Source: Deinococcus soli (ex Cha et al. 2016) (GTDB lineage: Bacteria > Deinococcota > Deinococci > Deinococcales > Deinococcaceae). Taken from it: a DNA stretch of 64,000 nt. Location of the stretch: positions 744,001-808,000 of the forward strand of contig NZ_CP011389.1 of NCBI RefSeq assembly GCF_001007995.1. Direction: 5' to 3'. The notes beneath the pieces were generated by a model. It saw only the letters and a program-made list of their open reading frames with translations, was not told where the DNA came from and ran no database searches. How positions within the stretch are numbered: position 1 is the stretch's first letter; each line of letters begins with the position of its first letter. Shown here one piece after another: positions 1 to 12,172 of this stretch. Position numbers and translations under genes: made by a program.

Positions 1-83
1 TTGGAGCGGAACGGGTTCCGGGCGTGGAGTGGACAACCCGGCGTCCTTCCGGGTTGTCCACGAAACAGACGGAATCCGCATCA
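1..83 (+). repeat. small dispersed repeat, copy A (left end cut by window)
   Basis: Right-hand part of the small non-coding repeat that recurs in this window at about 8.35, 21.5, 32.5, 58.0 and 59.6 kb. It shows the shared blocks GGTTCCGGGCGTGGAGTGG, an internal inverted repeat (ACAACCCGG against CCGGGTTGT) and the end block GAAACAGACGGAATCCG. It has no coding potential. The left half lies outside the window. Confidence 0.8.
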
Positions 84-187
84 GTCCAGTCAGGGGCACG
101 CCCCGCAGGATGCCCGGCCCGCCCGCACCCCGCCAATGCGCCAGCGTGCGGATTGAAATGCGCCGCCCCCGGCGCGTACACTCCCGG

Positions 188-453
188 ATGCAGTGACCGG
201 GAGGAGTACCCGGGTCAGGCCCCCACAGGAAACCCGCCCCGCGACTGAGAGGGCAGGTGGACCGGCCCCCGGCGAACGTCACCCGCGAGCACGACGGCAG
301 AAACCCCCTCACGCGGGGGGCGTAGAGCCTCCGGGTGCGCCCGATACAGCGCGCAGCGAGTGCCCCCCATGCAGGCGGGGAAACGCGGTGGTACCACGGG
401 ACATCCTCGTCTCGTCCGCATCCGGAAGTTCATCCGGCGGACGGGACGTTTTT
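188..453 (+). promoter_or_regulatory. T-box riboswitch, Val (GUC) specifier, controlling the Nudix-valS operon
   Basis: This leader should sense uncharged tRNA-Val and allow transcription into the downstream valS operon. Seen in the sequence: the Stem I S-turn pair AGTA (205-208) with GAAC (274-277); directly after GAAC comes GTC (278-280) followed by A, the usual specifier position, and GTC is a valine codon. CGGG 198-201 can pair with CCCG 282-285 at the base of Stem I. A T-box core GCGGTGGTACCACG lies at 385-398; its TGGT bulge would pair with the ACCA end of tRNA-Val. It is followed by a strong intrinsic terminator ending in five T. The family is well known upstream of aminoacyl-tRNA synthetase genes; the tRNA-Val assignment is inferred from the codon and the downstream gene. 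Confidence 0.85.
408..453 (+). terminator. T-box attenuator terminator
   Basis: The arms 408-419 (CGTCTCGTCCGC) and 437-448 (GCGGACGGGACG) form a 12-bp stem with one G-T pair, an inner CCGG/CCGG pairing, and a T5 tract at 449-453. It lies right after the T-box core and about 30 bp before the Nudix start, so it is the attenuator of the riboswitch. Confidence 0.85.
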
Positions 454-484
454 CGTTTCCCTCCCCGGTCAGGAGGTGGGAAGG

Positions 485-969
485 ATGGTCACGTTCTACG
501 ACACGCAACAGGAGGCCCGGCGGGACGCAGCGGCGCGCGGCCTGCGGGAGAAGGTCGTGTGCCTCGTCACGCGCGCCGGTCCCGGCGGCCCGGCGCTGCT
601 GGTGTTCGATCACGTTCCGGACGGCGGGGCGGGCGTGCAGGTCGTCGCGGGCGGGGTCGAAGCCGGGGAAACCCCGGCGCAGGCCGCCACGCGCGAACTG
701 CACGAGGAGTCCGGCCTGAGCCTGAACCGTCCCACCTTCCTGACCTCCTATCTGTGGGAGGCGCAGCTGCCGGAGCGGTTCACGCGGCAGGTCTGCCACG
801 CCTACACCCTGACCGCGCCCGCTGGTACGCCGGACACCTGGGATCACCTCGCCGAGGGCCGGTACGTGTTCCGGTTCCGCTGGGCGCCGCTGCACGCGCC
901 CGGCCTGGACTGGGAGCTGGACGCCGCTCTCCCCCACCTCAACCAACTGCTGCACAAGGAGCTTCAAGC

Positions 970-973
<4 letters not shown>
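485..973 (+). CDS. Nudix hydrolase
   Basis: A 162-residue cytosolic hydrolase of a nucleoside diphosphate linked to another group; the substrate cannot be told from sequence. The complete Nudix box is visible as GGVEAGE, then seven residues, then RELHEESGL, carrying the metal-binding glutamates. The ATG at 485 is chosen because AGGAGG lies at 471-476, eight bases upstream; longer readings would run back into the T-box terminator. The stop codon overlaps the valS start by 4 bp (ATGA), so the two are probably translationally coupled and share T-box control. A Nudix gene as the first cistron of a valS operon is odd but clear here. A house-cleaning role beside ValRS is only inference. Confidence 0.88.
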
Positions 974-3777
<2,804 letters not shown>

Positions 3778-3794
3778 ATCAGGACACAGGGGGC

Positions 3795-3822
3795 GGGGCG
3801 CGGTGGGAAACCACGGCGCCCC
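3795..3822 (+). terminator. hairpin after valS
   Basis: GGGGCGC and GTGG pair with CCAC and GCGCCCC across a single G-G mismatch, closed by a GAAA tetraloop at 3807-3810. There is no long T tract, so its strength as a terminator is uncertain, but the position 18 bp after the valS stop fits. Confidence 0.55.
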
Positions 3823-3877
3823 ACCTCTGCTTTCATCCCGGCGTGCGTTATGGACGGGCGTGTGCTCTGCTCTGGAC

Positions 3878-4935
3878 ATGAGGCGAGGTCGGTGGCTGGT
3901 GGGATTGGGGGTCGGACTGGTGCTGGGTCAGGCGCAGGCAGTCACGTTGACGGTCCGGACGCACTTCACTGGTCAAGACCTCGCGTGGGTGCGGGCGCAG
4001 AGCGCCGGGTACGCGCGGGCGACGGGCGTGCAGGTGCGGGTCACCTCGGTTGCGTTCGGGGACCTGATCGAACGCTGGGAGGGCGCGCGTGCCCGTCCGG
4101 ACGTGGTGGTGGGCGTGCCGGACCACTGACTGCCCGGGCTGGCCGCGCAGACGGCGCCGCTGGCCGGGGACGACCTGGGAGATCCGGCGGGCGTGGCGGC
4201 CCTGACAGTGGGCGGGGTGGTGCGCGCCCGGCCGCTGATGGCAGACGCCGTGGCGCTGGTCGTGAACCGGGCGCTGGTGCCGGGCGGGATCGGCAGCTGG
4301 GCGGATCTGGAACGCGCCGCCGCGGCGGATGGGCCGGGCGTGGCACTCGGGCCCCACGATCCCTACCTTCAGGCGGGGCTATTCCAGGCGTTCGGCGTGA
4401 ACCTGCTTGCTCCTGCACCGGACCCGGCAGCAGTCAGCCGCGCGGGGTGCGCGCTGCGCCGCGTCGGTGGCCAGGCGCGAGCCTGAACGAGGCGCAGGCC
4501 CTTGAGGCGTTCGGGCAGGGCCGTCTGGGTGCCGTCCTGACCGGGCCGTGGAATCATCTGCCGCTGGTGACTTCAGGCGTGACGTACAGCGTGCAGCCGC
4601 TGCCAGCCCTCCCTGGCGTGCCGCAATCGTGGCAGCCCATCGTCGGGTACCAGAGTGTCGCGGTGGATGCACGGACCAGCGCCGGCCGCGAGGCCGAGGC
4701 ACTGGCCCTGCACCTGACCCGCCCGGACGCGCAGCTGGCCCTGTACAGGGCGGGAGGCCGCCTGCCCGCTCACCCGGCGGCGCAGGAGCAGCTGCGTGCC
4801 CAGGGGGATCCCTGGGGCTTCATTCAGGCCGTCCGGGCGGGCCGACCCGAGGCTGCCTTCGGGAACGACGGCTCAGCCTGGGACCGGGCGCAGGCGACGC
4901 TGGACGGCGCGCTGGGCCGCCAGGGTTGCCCCTGA
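3878..4935 (+). pseudogene. decayed ABC-transporter sugar-binding protein (MalE-like)
   Basis: The conceptual product starts with a signal peptide (MRRGRWLVGLGVGLVLGQAQA) and reads like a maltose/sugar extracellular binding protein: TLTVRTHFTGQDL near the start, PDVVVGVPDH, later LNEAQALEAFG, AVLTGPWNH and YQSVAVDA. Two lesions break it. An in-frame TGA lies at 4127-4129, where relatives usually carry a tryptophan codon (VPDH-W-LPGL). A frameshift lies between about 4440 and 4490, after which the family-like reading continues in another frame to the stop at 4935. No permease genes follow, so the gene looks orphaned as well as broken. A sequencing error could explain one lesion but hardly both. 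Confidence 0.8.
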
Positions 4936-5054
4936 TCCGCGTGGCGTCCGGCGCACGGTGCCAGTCTGGCCTCTGCTCGACCCTGTGTGGGTGCCGCTGG
5001 GCGCGCGGCCCAGATGGCGCAGCAGGTCACGGCGCGTGTCCCGCTGCCCTGCTC

Positions 5055-5060
5055 TATGAT
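5055..5060 (+). promoter_or_regulatory. -10 box of leaderless response-regulator gene
   Basis: TATGAT ends exactly 7 nt before the ATG at 5068, the spacing expected for a leaderless mRNA. No Shine-Dalgarno sequence is present in between. Confidence 0.6.
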
Positions 5061-5067
5061 GGGCGGC

Positions 5068-5445
<378 letters not shown>

Positions 5446-5488
5446 CGGGCGCAGTCAATCTGCTGGGCTCAGGCGACCGGGGGCGGGC

Positions 5489-7843
5489 GTGATCGTCCTG
5501 CGGTTCCTGAAATTCCTGACGTCGTTCGTGCTGGCGGCGCTCGTGGCGGCACTGGGCGTGGCGACCACGTACGGCCTGAAGTGGGGGCGTGAACTGCCGG
5601 ATTACCGCGAGCTGGATAACCTGACGCGGTCGCTGGGATCCGAGACGCGGATCTTCGCGCGGGACGGCGCGCCGCTGGGCAGCCTGATTCCGAAGGTGGG
5701 AGATCAGGCGATCAGCCGCACGATCGTCACGCTGAACGAGATCAGTCCGTTCATGTTGGGCGCGCTGATCAGCAACGAGGACCGGCGGTTCTTCGAGCAT
5801 TACGGCCTGGACCCGTACGGGCTGGGACGGCAGGTGCAGCGCGTGGCGCGCGGGGACAGCGTGCAGGGCGGCAGTACCCTGACGAACCAGCTGGTGAAAA
5901 ACACGCTGCTGCTCGACGAGTACCAGCAAGCCCGCACACCGGACCGCAAGTTCAAGGAATGGATCCTGAGCGTGCAGGTCGAGCGGTCCTTCACGAAGTC
6001 GGAGATCCTGCAGACGTACCTGAACACCATCTACTGGGGAGACGGCGGACCGGTGGAACTGTACGGAATCTACTCGGCGGCGCAGGCGTACTTCCGCACG
6101 ACGCCGAAGGACCTGACGCTGGGGCAGGCGGCGTACCTGACGGTGCTCGTGCCGAATGCCGGGCGGTATTTCCGGTACGAGGAGGTCCGGCCCCTGATGC
6201 GGGTGCTGCTGTCACGCATGGTCGAGGACGGCTGGATCACGCAGGCGCAGATGGACGCCGCGTGGCGGGAGAAGGTGCAGCCGCGCGGGTGGCAGGTCAC
6301 GTATGACGACGCCGGGAACGTGAAGTCCGCGAAACTGGTGGACCGCACCGCGAAGGAACTCAAGGCGGTCGTCACGACGCGCGCGCCGCACTTCACGCAG
6401 CAGGTCGAGCAGGAACTCGTGCGGCGCTTCGGGCGGGACGTGGTGTACGGCTCGGGTGGCCTGCGGGTGTACACGACGCTGGACCCGAAGGTGCAGTCGG
6501 CGGCGGAAACCGCGAGTCGGGAGGCGACGGGCCTGCCGCCGGGCGCGACGCTCGCCGCGACGGTCATCAACCCGTACAACGGGGAGGTGCTGGGCATGAT
6601 CGGCCAGAAGCTGCGCGGCACCGAGCCGCCCGCCGCGTGGAACAACGCCGCGCAGGGGCAGCGGCAGATCGGGTCGACCATCAAGCCGCTGCTGTACACG
6701 ACGGCGCTGTCCACCGGCCTGAGCCAGTCGCACCGCGAGGAGGACCGCCCCGTGTCGTTCCCCTGCACGGGCTGCAAGAACGGCGTGTACGAACCGAAGA
6801 ACTTCGAGGGCGCGACCACCTACCGCGACATGACGATCCGCGAGGCGCTGGACCGCTCGCTGAACCTCGTGACGGTGCGGCTCGCGGACCGGATCGGCCT
6901 GCAGACGTTCTTCGGGAAGATCCGTGAGATCGGCCTGCAGACGAACGACGGGACCGGACTGGCGGCGGCGCTGGGCGCGGTCGAGACGACGCCCGTGAAG
7001 ATGGCGGCGGCGTACGCGCCGTTCGTGAACGGCGGCCTGTACCGCACGCCCCGGTACATCACGCGCGTGACGGACGCGCGCGGCGCGGTGCTGTTCGACG
7101 TGAACAGTCAGCCCATGCAGGGCAAGCGGGTGTGGACGCCGCAGGTGGCGTGGCTGGGGCTGGACATGATCCGTGGGGTCGTGAATGACCTGAACGAGGC
7201 GCAGGGCGGCCTGGCGGGCCGCGCGAAGTTCGGGGAGTGGCCGGTGGCCGGAAAGACCGGCACGAGTAACGGCCCGAAGGACTTCTGGTTCGTGGGCACC
7301 ACGCCGCTATACACCGGGTCGGTGTGGGTGGGGCGGCAGCAGGGCGGCGACATGCCGATCAACTACTACTCCGGGTACGTGAACGCCCCGATCTGGCGGC
7401 GCATGATGGAACTCGCGCATCAGGGGCAGGCGCTGCGGCAGTTCAGTGAACCGCCCGGCATCCAGTACGTGGACGCGCCGGACCAGCAGTTCCTGCCGAA
7501 CGTGAAACTGGCCGTCCTGGACCCGAACTACCGGGACGCGGCGAACACCGAGGTGCAGGCGGACGCGCCGCCGCCCACGCTGTACCGCGAGACGACCTAC
7601 CGCCCGGGGAGCGATCCGGATTCGGTGCTGGTCAGCCTGGACCGCACCACGAACCGTCTGGCGACCGAGTTCACGCCGCCGCAGAACATCGTGCAGCGCC
7701 GCGTGCAACTGGAGGACCTGCCCGGGTACGCTCCGGACGAGAGCCCGGCGCCCCTGCAGGACGAGCAGCCCGACCCGGAGGCCGTGAAGGCCGCCAAGGG
7801 CGTGACGGGCACGACGCAGTCGGTGCCGCCGGCCGCGCCGTAA
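5489..7843 (+). CDS. class A penicillin-binding protein (transglycosylase/transpeptidase)
   Basis: A 784-residue bifunctional peptidoglycan synthase anchored by one N-terminal membrane segment (about residues 5-27). The GT51 transglycosylase domain shows NEDRRFFEHYGLDP with the catalytic glutamate, and GGSTLTNQLVKN. The transpeptidase domain shows the active-site S396-TIK, the SLN motif at S457 and K589-T-G (AGKTGTSNG). It polymerises and cross-links glycan strands at the outer face of the inner membrane. The start is a GTG with only a weak G-rich site upstream. The proline-rich tail after about residue 700 is typical of low-complexity C-termini in such proteins. Name ponA/mrcA-like; the exact subclass is not assigned. 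Confidence 0.93.
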   Translation: MIVLRFLKFLTSFVLAALVAALGVATTYGLKWGRELPDYRELDNLTRSLGSETRIFARDGAPLGSLIPKVGDQAISRTIVTLNEISPFMLGALISNEDRRFFEHYGLDPYGLGRQVQRVARGDSVQGGSTLTNQLVKNTLLLDEYQQARTPDRKFKEWILSVQVERSFTKSEILQTYLNTIYWGDGGPVELYGIYSAAQAYFRTTPKDLTLGQAAYLTVLVPNAGRYFRYEEVRPLMRVLLSRMVEDGWITQAQMDAAWREKVQPRGWQVTYDDAGNVKSAKLVDRTAKELKAVVTTRAPHFTQQVEQELVRRFGRDVVYGSGGLRVYTTLDPKVQSAAETASREATGLPPGATLAATVINPYNGEVLGMIGQKLRGTEPPAAWNNAAQGQRQIGSTIKPLLYTTALSTGLSQSHREEDRPVSFPCTGCKNGVYEPKNFEGATTYRDMTIREALDRSLNLVTVRLADRIGLQTFFGKIREIGLQTNDGTGLAAALGAVETTPVKMAAAYAPFVNGGLYRTPRYITRVTDARGAVLFDVNSQPMQGKRVWTPQVAWLGLDMIRGVVNDLNEAQGGLAGRAKFGEWPVAGKTGTSNGPKDFWFVGTTPLYTGSVWVGRQQGGDMPINYYSGYVNAPIWRRMMELAHQGQALRQFSEPPGIQYVDAPDQQFLPNVKLAVLDPNYRDAANTEVQADAPPPTLYRETTYRPGSDPDSVLVSLDRTTNRLATEFTPPQNIVQRRVQLEDLPGYAPDESPAPLQDEQPDPEAVKAAKGVTGTTQSVPPAAP

Positions 7844-7873
7844 TCCGGCCCTGACCTCCGCGCTTCTCCCTTT

Positions 7874-7896
7874 GCCCCCCGCACCTGCCGGGGGGC
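7874..7896 (+). terminator. hairpin after the PBP gene
   Basis: GCCCCCCG (7874-7881) and CGGGGGGC (7889-7896) form a perfect 8-bp stem with a 7-nt loop, 31 bp after the stop. It lacks a T tract, so termination is probable rather than certain. Confidence 0.5.
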
Positions 7897-7963
7897 GACC
7901 TGTTGAGGCCTCGCTCACCACGCCGTCATGCAGTCGGGCGGCGGGCGGGGCATGATGTCGGGC

Positions 7964-8347
7964 ATGAGGTTGCGCCGCGCTCCCCTGTTGACCCTATTGC
8001 TGACCCTGGGCATCTCGACCGCCGAGGCGCGCGTGCGCCTGGGGGAACCACTGCCGCAGCATCCGTGGACGGCAGCCGCGCAGGAGGTCGTGGTCGTGTA
8101 CAGCCACGACTGCGGGGACCTGGGCGACCTGTGGTCGGCGGTGCTGGCGGCGGGTCTGCCGGTGCGGGCCGTGAACGCCGAGGGGTTCCCCTCCCCCGCC
8201 CCGGCGGGCGTGCAGGCCTGGACGGGTGAGGCCGCGACGACCTTCGCGCGGCAGCTGCGCGTGGGGACGTACCCGACGGTGCTGCTGGTCCAGGACGGCC
8301 GGATCATGAACGCCTGGGAGGGCACCTTCAGCGGCAAGCTGGAGTGA
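7964..8347 (+). CDS. secreted thioredoxin-fold-like protein with one cysteine
   Basis: A 127-residue product with a signal peptide (MRLRRAPLLTLLLTLGISTAEA). The body resembles a thioredoxin fold: VVVVYSHDCGDLGDLW sits where the CxxC would be but keeps only one Cys, and RVGTYPTVLLVQDGRI matches the cis-proline strand of thioredoxins. It could therefore be a monothiol or non-catalytic binder in the periplasm. The start at 7964 is chosen because CATGAT lies exactly 7 nt upstream, as in other leaderless genes here; an ATG at 7928 would add an unlikely tail before the signal peptide. It precedes ccdA by about 200 bp, separated by a repeat. Function is inferred from fold hints only. Confidence 0.7.
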   Translation: MRLRRAPLLTLLLTLGISTAEARVRLGEPLPQHPWTAAAQEVVVVYSHDCGDLGDLWSAVLAAGLPVRAVNAEGFPSPAPAGVQAWTGEAATTFARQLRVGTYPTVLLVQDGRIMNAWEGTFSGKLE

Positions 8348-8504
8348 TGCGGACTCCGATTGAATGGTGTGCCAAAACCGTTTGATCCGAGCGGATGCGA
8401 CTCGGAGAGCTGCCCCGCAGACATGGCGCAAAGAGGATTCCGGGCATGGAGCTGGCGATCCGGTGGTGTTCCGGGTGGAGGGCGAAACAGACGGAATCCG
8501 TATG
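8347..8504 (+). repeat. small dispersed repeat, copy B (apparently complete)
   Basis: The best complete copy, about 158 bp. The ends are imperfect inverted repeats (ATGCGGACTCCG at the left, CGGAATCCGTAT at the right). Internal blocks are GAGCGGATGCGACTCGGAGA and GATTCCGGGCATGGAG followed by a short inverted repeat. It lies in the gap between the thioredoxin-like gene and ccdA and has no reading frame of its own. Confidence 0.8.
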
Positions 8505-8543
8505 AGGCGGCGCGGCGGGACAGGCGGCCTGAGCGTGTGCCGC

Positions 8544-8549
8544 TAGACT
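8544..8549 (+). promoter_or_regulatory. -10 box of leaderless ccdA
   Basis: TAGACT is followed by 7 nt (GCCGGGC) and then the ATG of ccdA; there is no ribosome binding site. Confidence 0.6.
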
Positions 8550-8556
8550 GCCGGGC

Positions 8557-9230
<674 letters not shown>

Positions 9231-9234
<4 letters not shown>

Positions 9235-9884
9235 CGGAACCGGCGGCATTCGCGGTGCAACTGCGGGATGTGTGGCTGCGCCTGGGCCGCGAGGTGATCC
9301 TGCGGGGCGTGACGCTGGACGTCCCCGCCGGGCAGGGCGTGACGCTGCTGGGTGAGAACGGCGCCGGGAAGACCACGCTCCTGCGCCTGCTGAGTGCCGG
9401 ACTGCGGCCCACGCGCGGCGAGGGGCGGGTGCTGGGCTTCGACCTGCGCGACAGCCGCGGCGTGCGCGACGCCATTCACCTCATGCCGGTGGACGGCGGG
9501 CTGTACCCGGACCTGACGGCAGCGGAGAACCTGGCGTTCGCGCTGCGCATGCACGCGCGGACCGGGGACGTGCCGGGCGCGCTGCGCCGCGTAGGGCTGG
9601 AGGGCGCGGCCACCCGGCGGGCGCGGTTCCTGTCGGCGGGAATGCGTAAGCGGCTGGCGCTGGCCCGCGCGCACCTGCTGGCCCGCCCGGTGACGCTGGT
9701 GGACGAACCCTTCGCGAACCTCGACGACGCGGGGCGGGCGCTGGTGCAGGAGCTGCTGCTGGAGTTGCGCGGGCAGGGCTGCTCGCTGCTGATCGCCGCG
9801 CACGAGCCTGCGCTGGCGCAGGTGGTCGCGCCGCGCACGCTGCGCCTGGCGGGCGGCCTGCTGCACGAGGAGGTGCCCGCGTGA
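9231..9884 (+). CDS. ccmA: heme exporter ATP-binding protein CcmA
   Basis: A 217-residue ABC ATPase. Walker A is GENGAGKTT (about residues 42-50), the signature is LSAGMRKRLALARA, and Walker B is VTLVDEPFANLDD. With CcmB and CcmC it forms the complex that releases heme-loaded CcmE for cytochrome c maturation. The GTG start overlaps the ccdA stop by 4 bp and its own stop overlaps ccmB by 4 bp, so the three genes are translationally coupled. Assignment to CcmA rather than a general ABC ATPase rests on the short length and on the adjacent CcmB. Confidence 0.9.
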
Positions 9885-10597
9885 AGGGCGCGCTGAGGCA
9901 GGCCCTGACGGTCGCCGCGAAGGACCTGCGCGTGGCGGGCCGCACGCGCGACACGCTGCTCGCCACGGCGTTCTTCGCGGGGATCGTGCTGCTGGTGCTG
10001 GGCTTCGCCCTGAGCGGCGGCGTGGTGTCCCGCGACGCCCGTCTGAGCGCGCCACTGGCCGCCGGGGCGATCTGGACGGCGCTGGCCCTCGCGGCGGCGG
10101 TGGGCGCGCAGCGGGCTTTCGCGCAGGAGCAGGAGGCGGGCGCGCTGGACCAGCTCCTGGCGTACCCCGGGCCGCACGGGGCGCTGTACCTGGGCAAGCT
10201 GCTGGGTGTGCTGCCGCCCCTGCTGCTGGTCGCGGCGGTGACCGTCCCGACCGGACTGGTGCTGTTCGGCGCGTCCGAGGCGGTCACGGCGGCGGGCCGC
10301 GCCCTGCCGTGGGCGGCGCTGGCGCTGACGACCGCACTGGGCGTGCTGGGCTTCGCGGCCGCCACGACCTTCTACGGCAGCATCACCGTGAACCTCCGCG
10401 CGCGCGAGGCGCTGCTGCCCGCCCTGGCCTTCCCCATCCTGGTCCCGGCGGTCCTGGCGACCGTGCAGGCCACCCGCCTGCTGCTGGAGGGCGGCTGGAG
10501 TCCCGAGGTCGGCACCTGGCTGACCTTCCTGACCGCCTTCGACCTGGGCACGGTCATCCTGGCGACCCTGCTGTTCCCGGCGGCCGTCGAGGGCTGA
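9881..10597 (+). CDS. ccmB: heme exporter membrane protein CcmB
   Basis: A 238-residue protein with about six membrane helices and the CcmB-like features KDLRVAGRTRDTLLATAFF near the start, AQEQEAGALDQLLAYP in the middle, and EALLPALAFPILVPA towards the end. It is the membrane partner of CcmA. The ATG overlaps the ccmA stop by 4 bp. The next plus-strand ccm gene (ccmC) lies 1.6 kb further on, because two minus-strand genes interrupt the locus. No CcmB motif is missing that would suggest decay. Confidence 0.9.
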   Translation: MKGALRQALTVAAKDLRVAGRTRDTLLATAFFAGIVLLVLGFALSGGVVSRDARLSAPLAAGAIWTALALAAAVGAQRAFAQEQEAGALDQLLAYPGPHGALYLGKLLGVLPPLLLVAAVTVPTGLVLFGASEAVTAAGRALPWAALALTTALGVLGFAAATTFYGSITVNLRAREALLPALAFPILVPAVLATVQATRLLLEGGWSPEVGTWLTFLTAFDLGTVILATLLFPAAVEG

Positions 10598-10607
10598 GCC
10601 GACGCCC

Positions 10608-11309
10608 CTAGCTGTAATGGCCCGGCAGCTGTTTCAGGGTGGCCCACTGCGCCTGATCGTGCCCGAAGATCACCAGCTGGACCTGTTCCCGGCCGGTGAT
10701 CGCCAGCAGTTTATGGAGGCCCGGGAGGGCGCGGTCACCGTCGGGCAGGCTGCCCTGGGGTGGGTCGGGGGTGAATCCGGCGGCGAACGGGACGGCGTCC
10801 ACGGTCAGCAGCACCGGACCGGTCTGCGGCAGGTGAAGGAGGACCGATTGGTGGCCGGTTACGTGGCCGCTCGTTTCGATCAGGTCCAGGCCAGGGAGCA
10901 GGGTGGTGTCGCCGTCCACGGGGTCCAGTCGTCCGGTGGGCTGGTCCCACTGGTCGCGCAGCGGGGCGAAGCGCGGGTTGGTCGCGGCGTCCTCGTGGTG
11001 GGCGCGCTGCACGACGTACCGGGCGTTCGGGAAGGCGGCGTGCCGTCCGGCGTGGTCGATGTCGTAGTGCGTGGAGATCACCGTGTCGATGTCTGGCGGG
11101 GTCAGCCCGATGCGCGCGAGCTGCTGCACGACGTCCTGCCCGTTCCGGAAGTCGGCAGCGTCCTCTGGAAGGTGTTCGGGCAGGCCCGTGTCGATCAGGA
11201 TGTTGCGCCCGTCGGTGGTCTGCACGAGGTAGCACACGATGGGAATGTCGTAGTCGGGCATGGAGCCGACCTGCATGAGGTACAGGCGCTGGACAGTGGT
11301 GTCGTTCAT
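10608..11309 (-). CDS. metallo-beta-lactamase-fold hydrolase, AHL-lactonase-like
   Basis: A 233-residue MBL-fold protein resembling N-acyl-homoserine lactonases: MNDTTVQRLYLMQVGSMPDY at the start, ILIDTGLPEHLP, STHYDIDHAGRHAAF, ETSGHVTGHQSVLL and VDAVPFAAG. The usual metal motif HxHxDH is HYDIDH here, so the second histidine is replaced by aspartate; the downstream histidine in SGHVTGH is kept. The change may alter metal content or substrate. GGAG about 10 nt upstream of the ATG serves as ribosome binding site. It is convergent with ccmB (10 bp gap) and sits inside the ccm locus without an obvious link. A lactonase role is inference; other MBL hydrolases of this subfamily cleave other esters. 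Confidence 0.75.
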   Translation of the reverse strand: MNDTTVQRLYLMQVGSMPDYDIPIVCYLVQTTDGRNILIDTGLPEHLPEDAADFRNGQDVVQQLARIGLTPPDIDTVISTHYDIDHAGRHAAFPNARYVVQRAHHEDAATNPRFAPLRDQWDQPTGRLDPVDGDTTLLPGLDLIETSGHVTGHQSVLLHLPQTGPVLLTVDAVPFAAGFTPDPPQGSLPDGDRALPGLHKLLAITGREQVQLVIFGHDQAQWATLKQLPGHYS

Positions 11310-11329
11310 GGACCGCTCCGGGAGGGCCT

Positions 11330-12031
11330 TCAGGGGGTGGTGAGCAGCGCGGCCTGGCCGTCGTGGTCGCCGGTGGTCTCCTGGGGGGTGTCGAGGCGGT
11401 TGCCGAGGTCCACGTTCGCGGCGCGGCGGTACAGGCCGGTGGCGCTCAGGCGCGCGGCGAGGTCCTCGCGGGTGGCGGTGAAGCTGTTGTAGGTGTGGCC
11501 GGGTCTGGGGAGCCAGCGCATGTCCTCCAGGCTGAAGGCGGCGCTGAACAGGTAGCTGCCCTGCACGGGGGCGGGGCCAAACACGCGGCCGTGGTGGTTG
11601 CTGACGTACCAGGGGCCGTCACTGAACGCCAGGCCCTTCCCGGTGGGGGGCAGTTGCGGGTACAGGCGCCCCGCGAGCTGGCCGCTGTAGCCGTCGCTGT
11701 GCATGTTCTTCGGGCCGTACCCGGCGGCGGTCATGGCGGCGTTCAGGCGGGCGGTGGCGGCCTCGGGCGTGGTGGAGGTCCGGTCGAGGATCAGGACGTT
11801 GATGGGTTCGCGCAGGGTGCGTCCACCGACCCGCTCGCCCAGCCAGGTGGCGGGCTCCAGGGTCTTGGTGATCATCCAGCGGCCCACGGGGCCCAGGTCC
11901 GGCAGGGTCACGGTGTCCCCTGGGCCGGGGCGGTACGTGGCGGGGTCGGGCAGGGGGGCGGTCTGGGCGGGGGCGCAGGCGGGCAGCAGGGCGCTCAGCG
12001 CGAGCAGCGCGGCAGGCAGGATTCTTGGCAT
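11330..12031 (-). CDS. predicted lipoprotein, possibly with an LssY-C-like domain
   Basis: A 233-residue secreted protein. The N-terminus MPRILPAALLALSALLPACA ends in a lipobox-like LPAC, so it is probably lipid-anchored. The body (REPINVLILDRT, a run of short helices, then GYSGQLAGRL and FSDGPWYVSNHHGRVFGP) resembles LssY C-terminal-domain proteins of unknown function, but this match is from memory and weak. It lies 20 bp upstream of the MBL gene on the same strand and may be co-transcribed with it. A TATCCT box lies 10 nt before its ATG. Function unknown. Confidence 0.65.
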   Translation of the reverse strand: MPRILPAALLALSALLPACAPAQTAPLPDPATYRPGPGDTVTLPDLGPVGRWMITKTLEPATWLGERVGGRTLREPINVLILDRTSTTPEAATARLNAAMTAAGYGPKNMHSDGYSGQLAGRLYPQLPPTGKGLAFSDGPWYVSNHHGRVFGPAPVQGSYLFSAAFSLEDMRWLPRPGHTYNSFTATREDLAARLSATGLYRRAANVDLGNRLDTPQETTGDHDGQAALLTTP

Positions 12032-12172
12032 GGGTGCGTGCAGGATAGCGTGGCGGGGACACTCGCACTTGCCGGTTCAGGGCGCGGGGCACGATGCTGC
12101 GGGCCGGAATTGATCGCTGCGCGGCTGGCCTCACGGTTCCCCGCCCGGCGTTGACGGCACAATAGGAGCGAT

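Noticed and set aside
193..969. N-terminal extension of the valS frame
   Set aside because: The frame is open, but it crosses the T-box and the Nudix gene out of frame, and residues before 970 are arginine/glycine-rich shadow sequence. The ATG at 970 gives a normal ValRS N-terminus.
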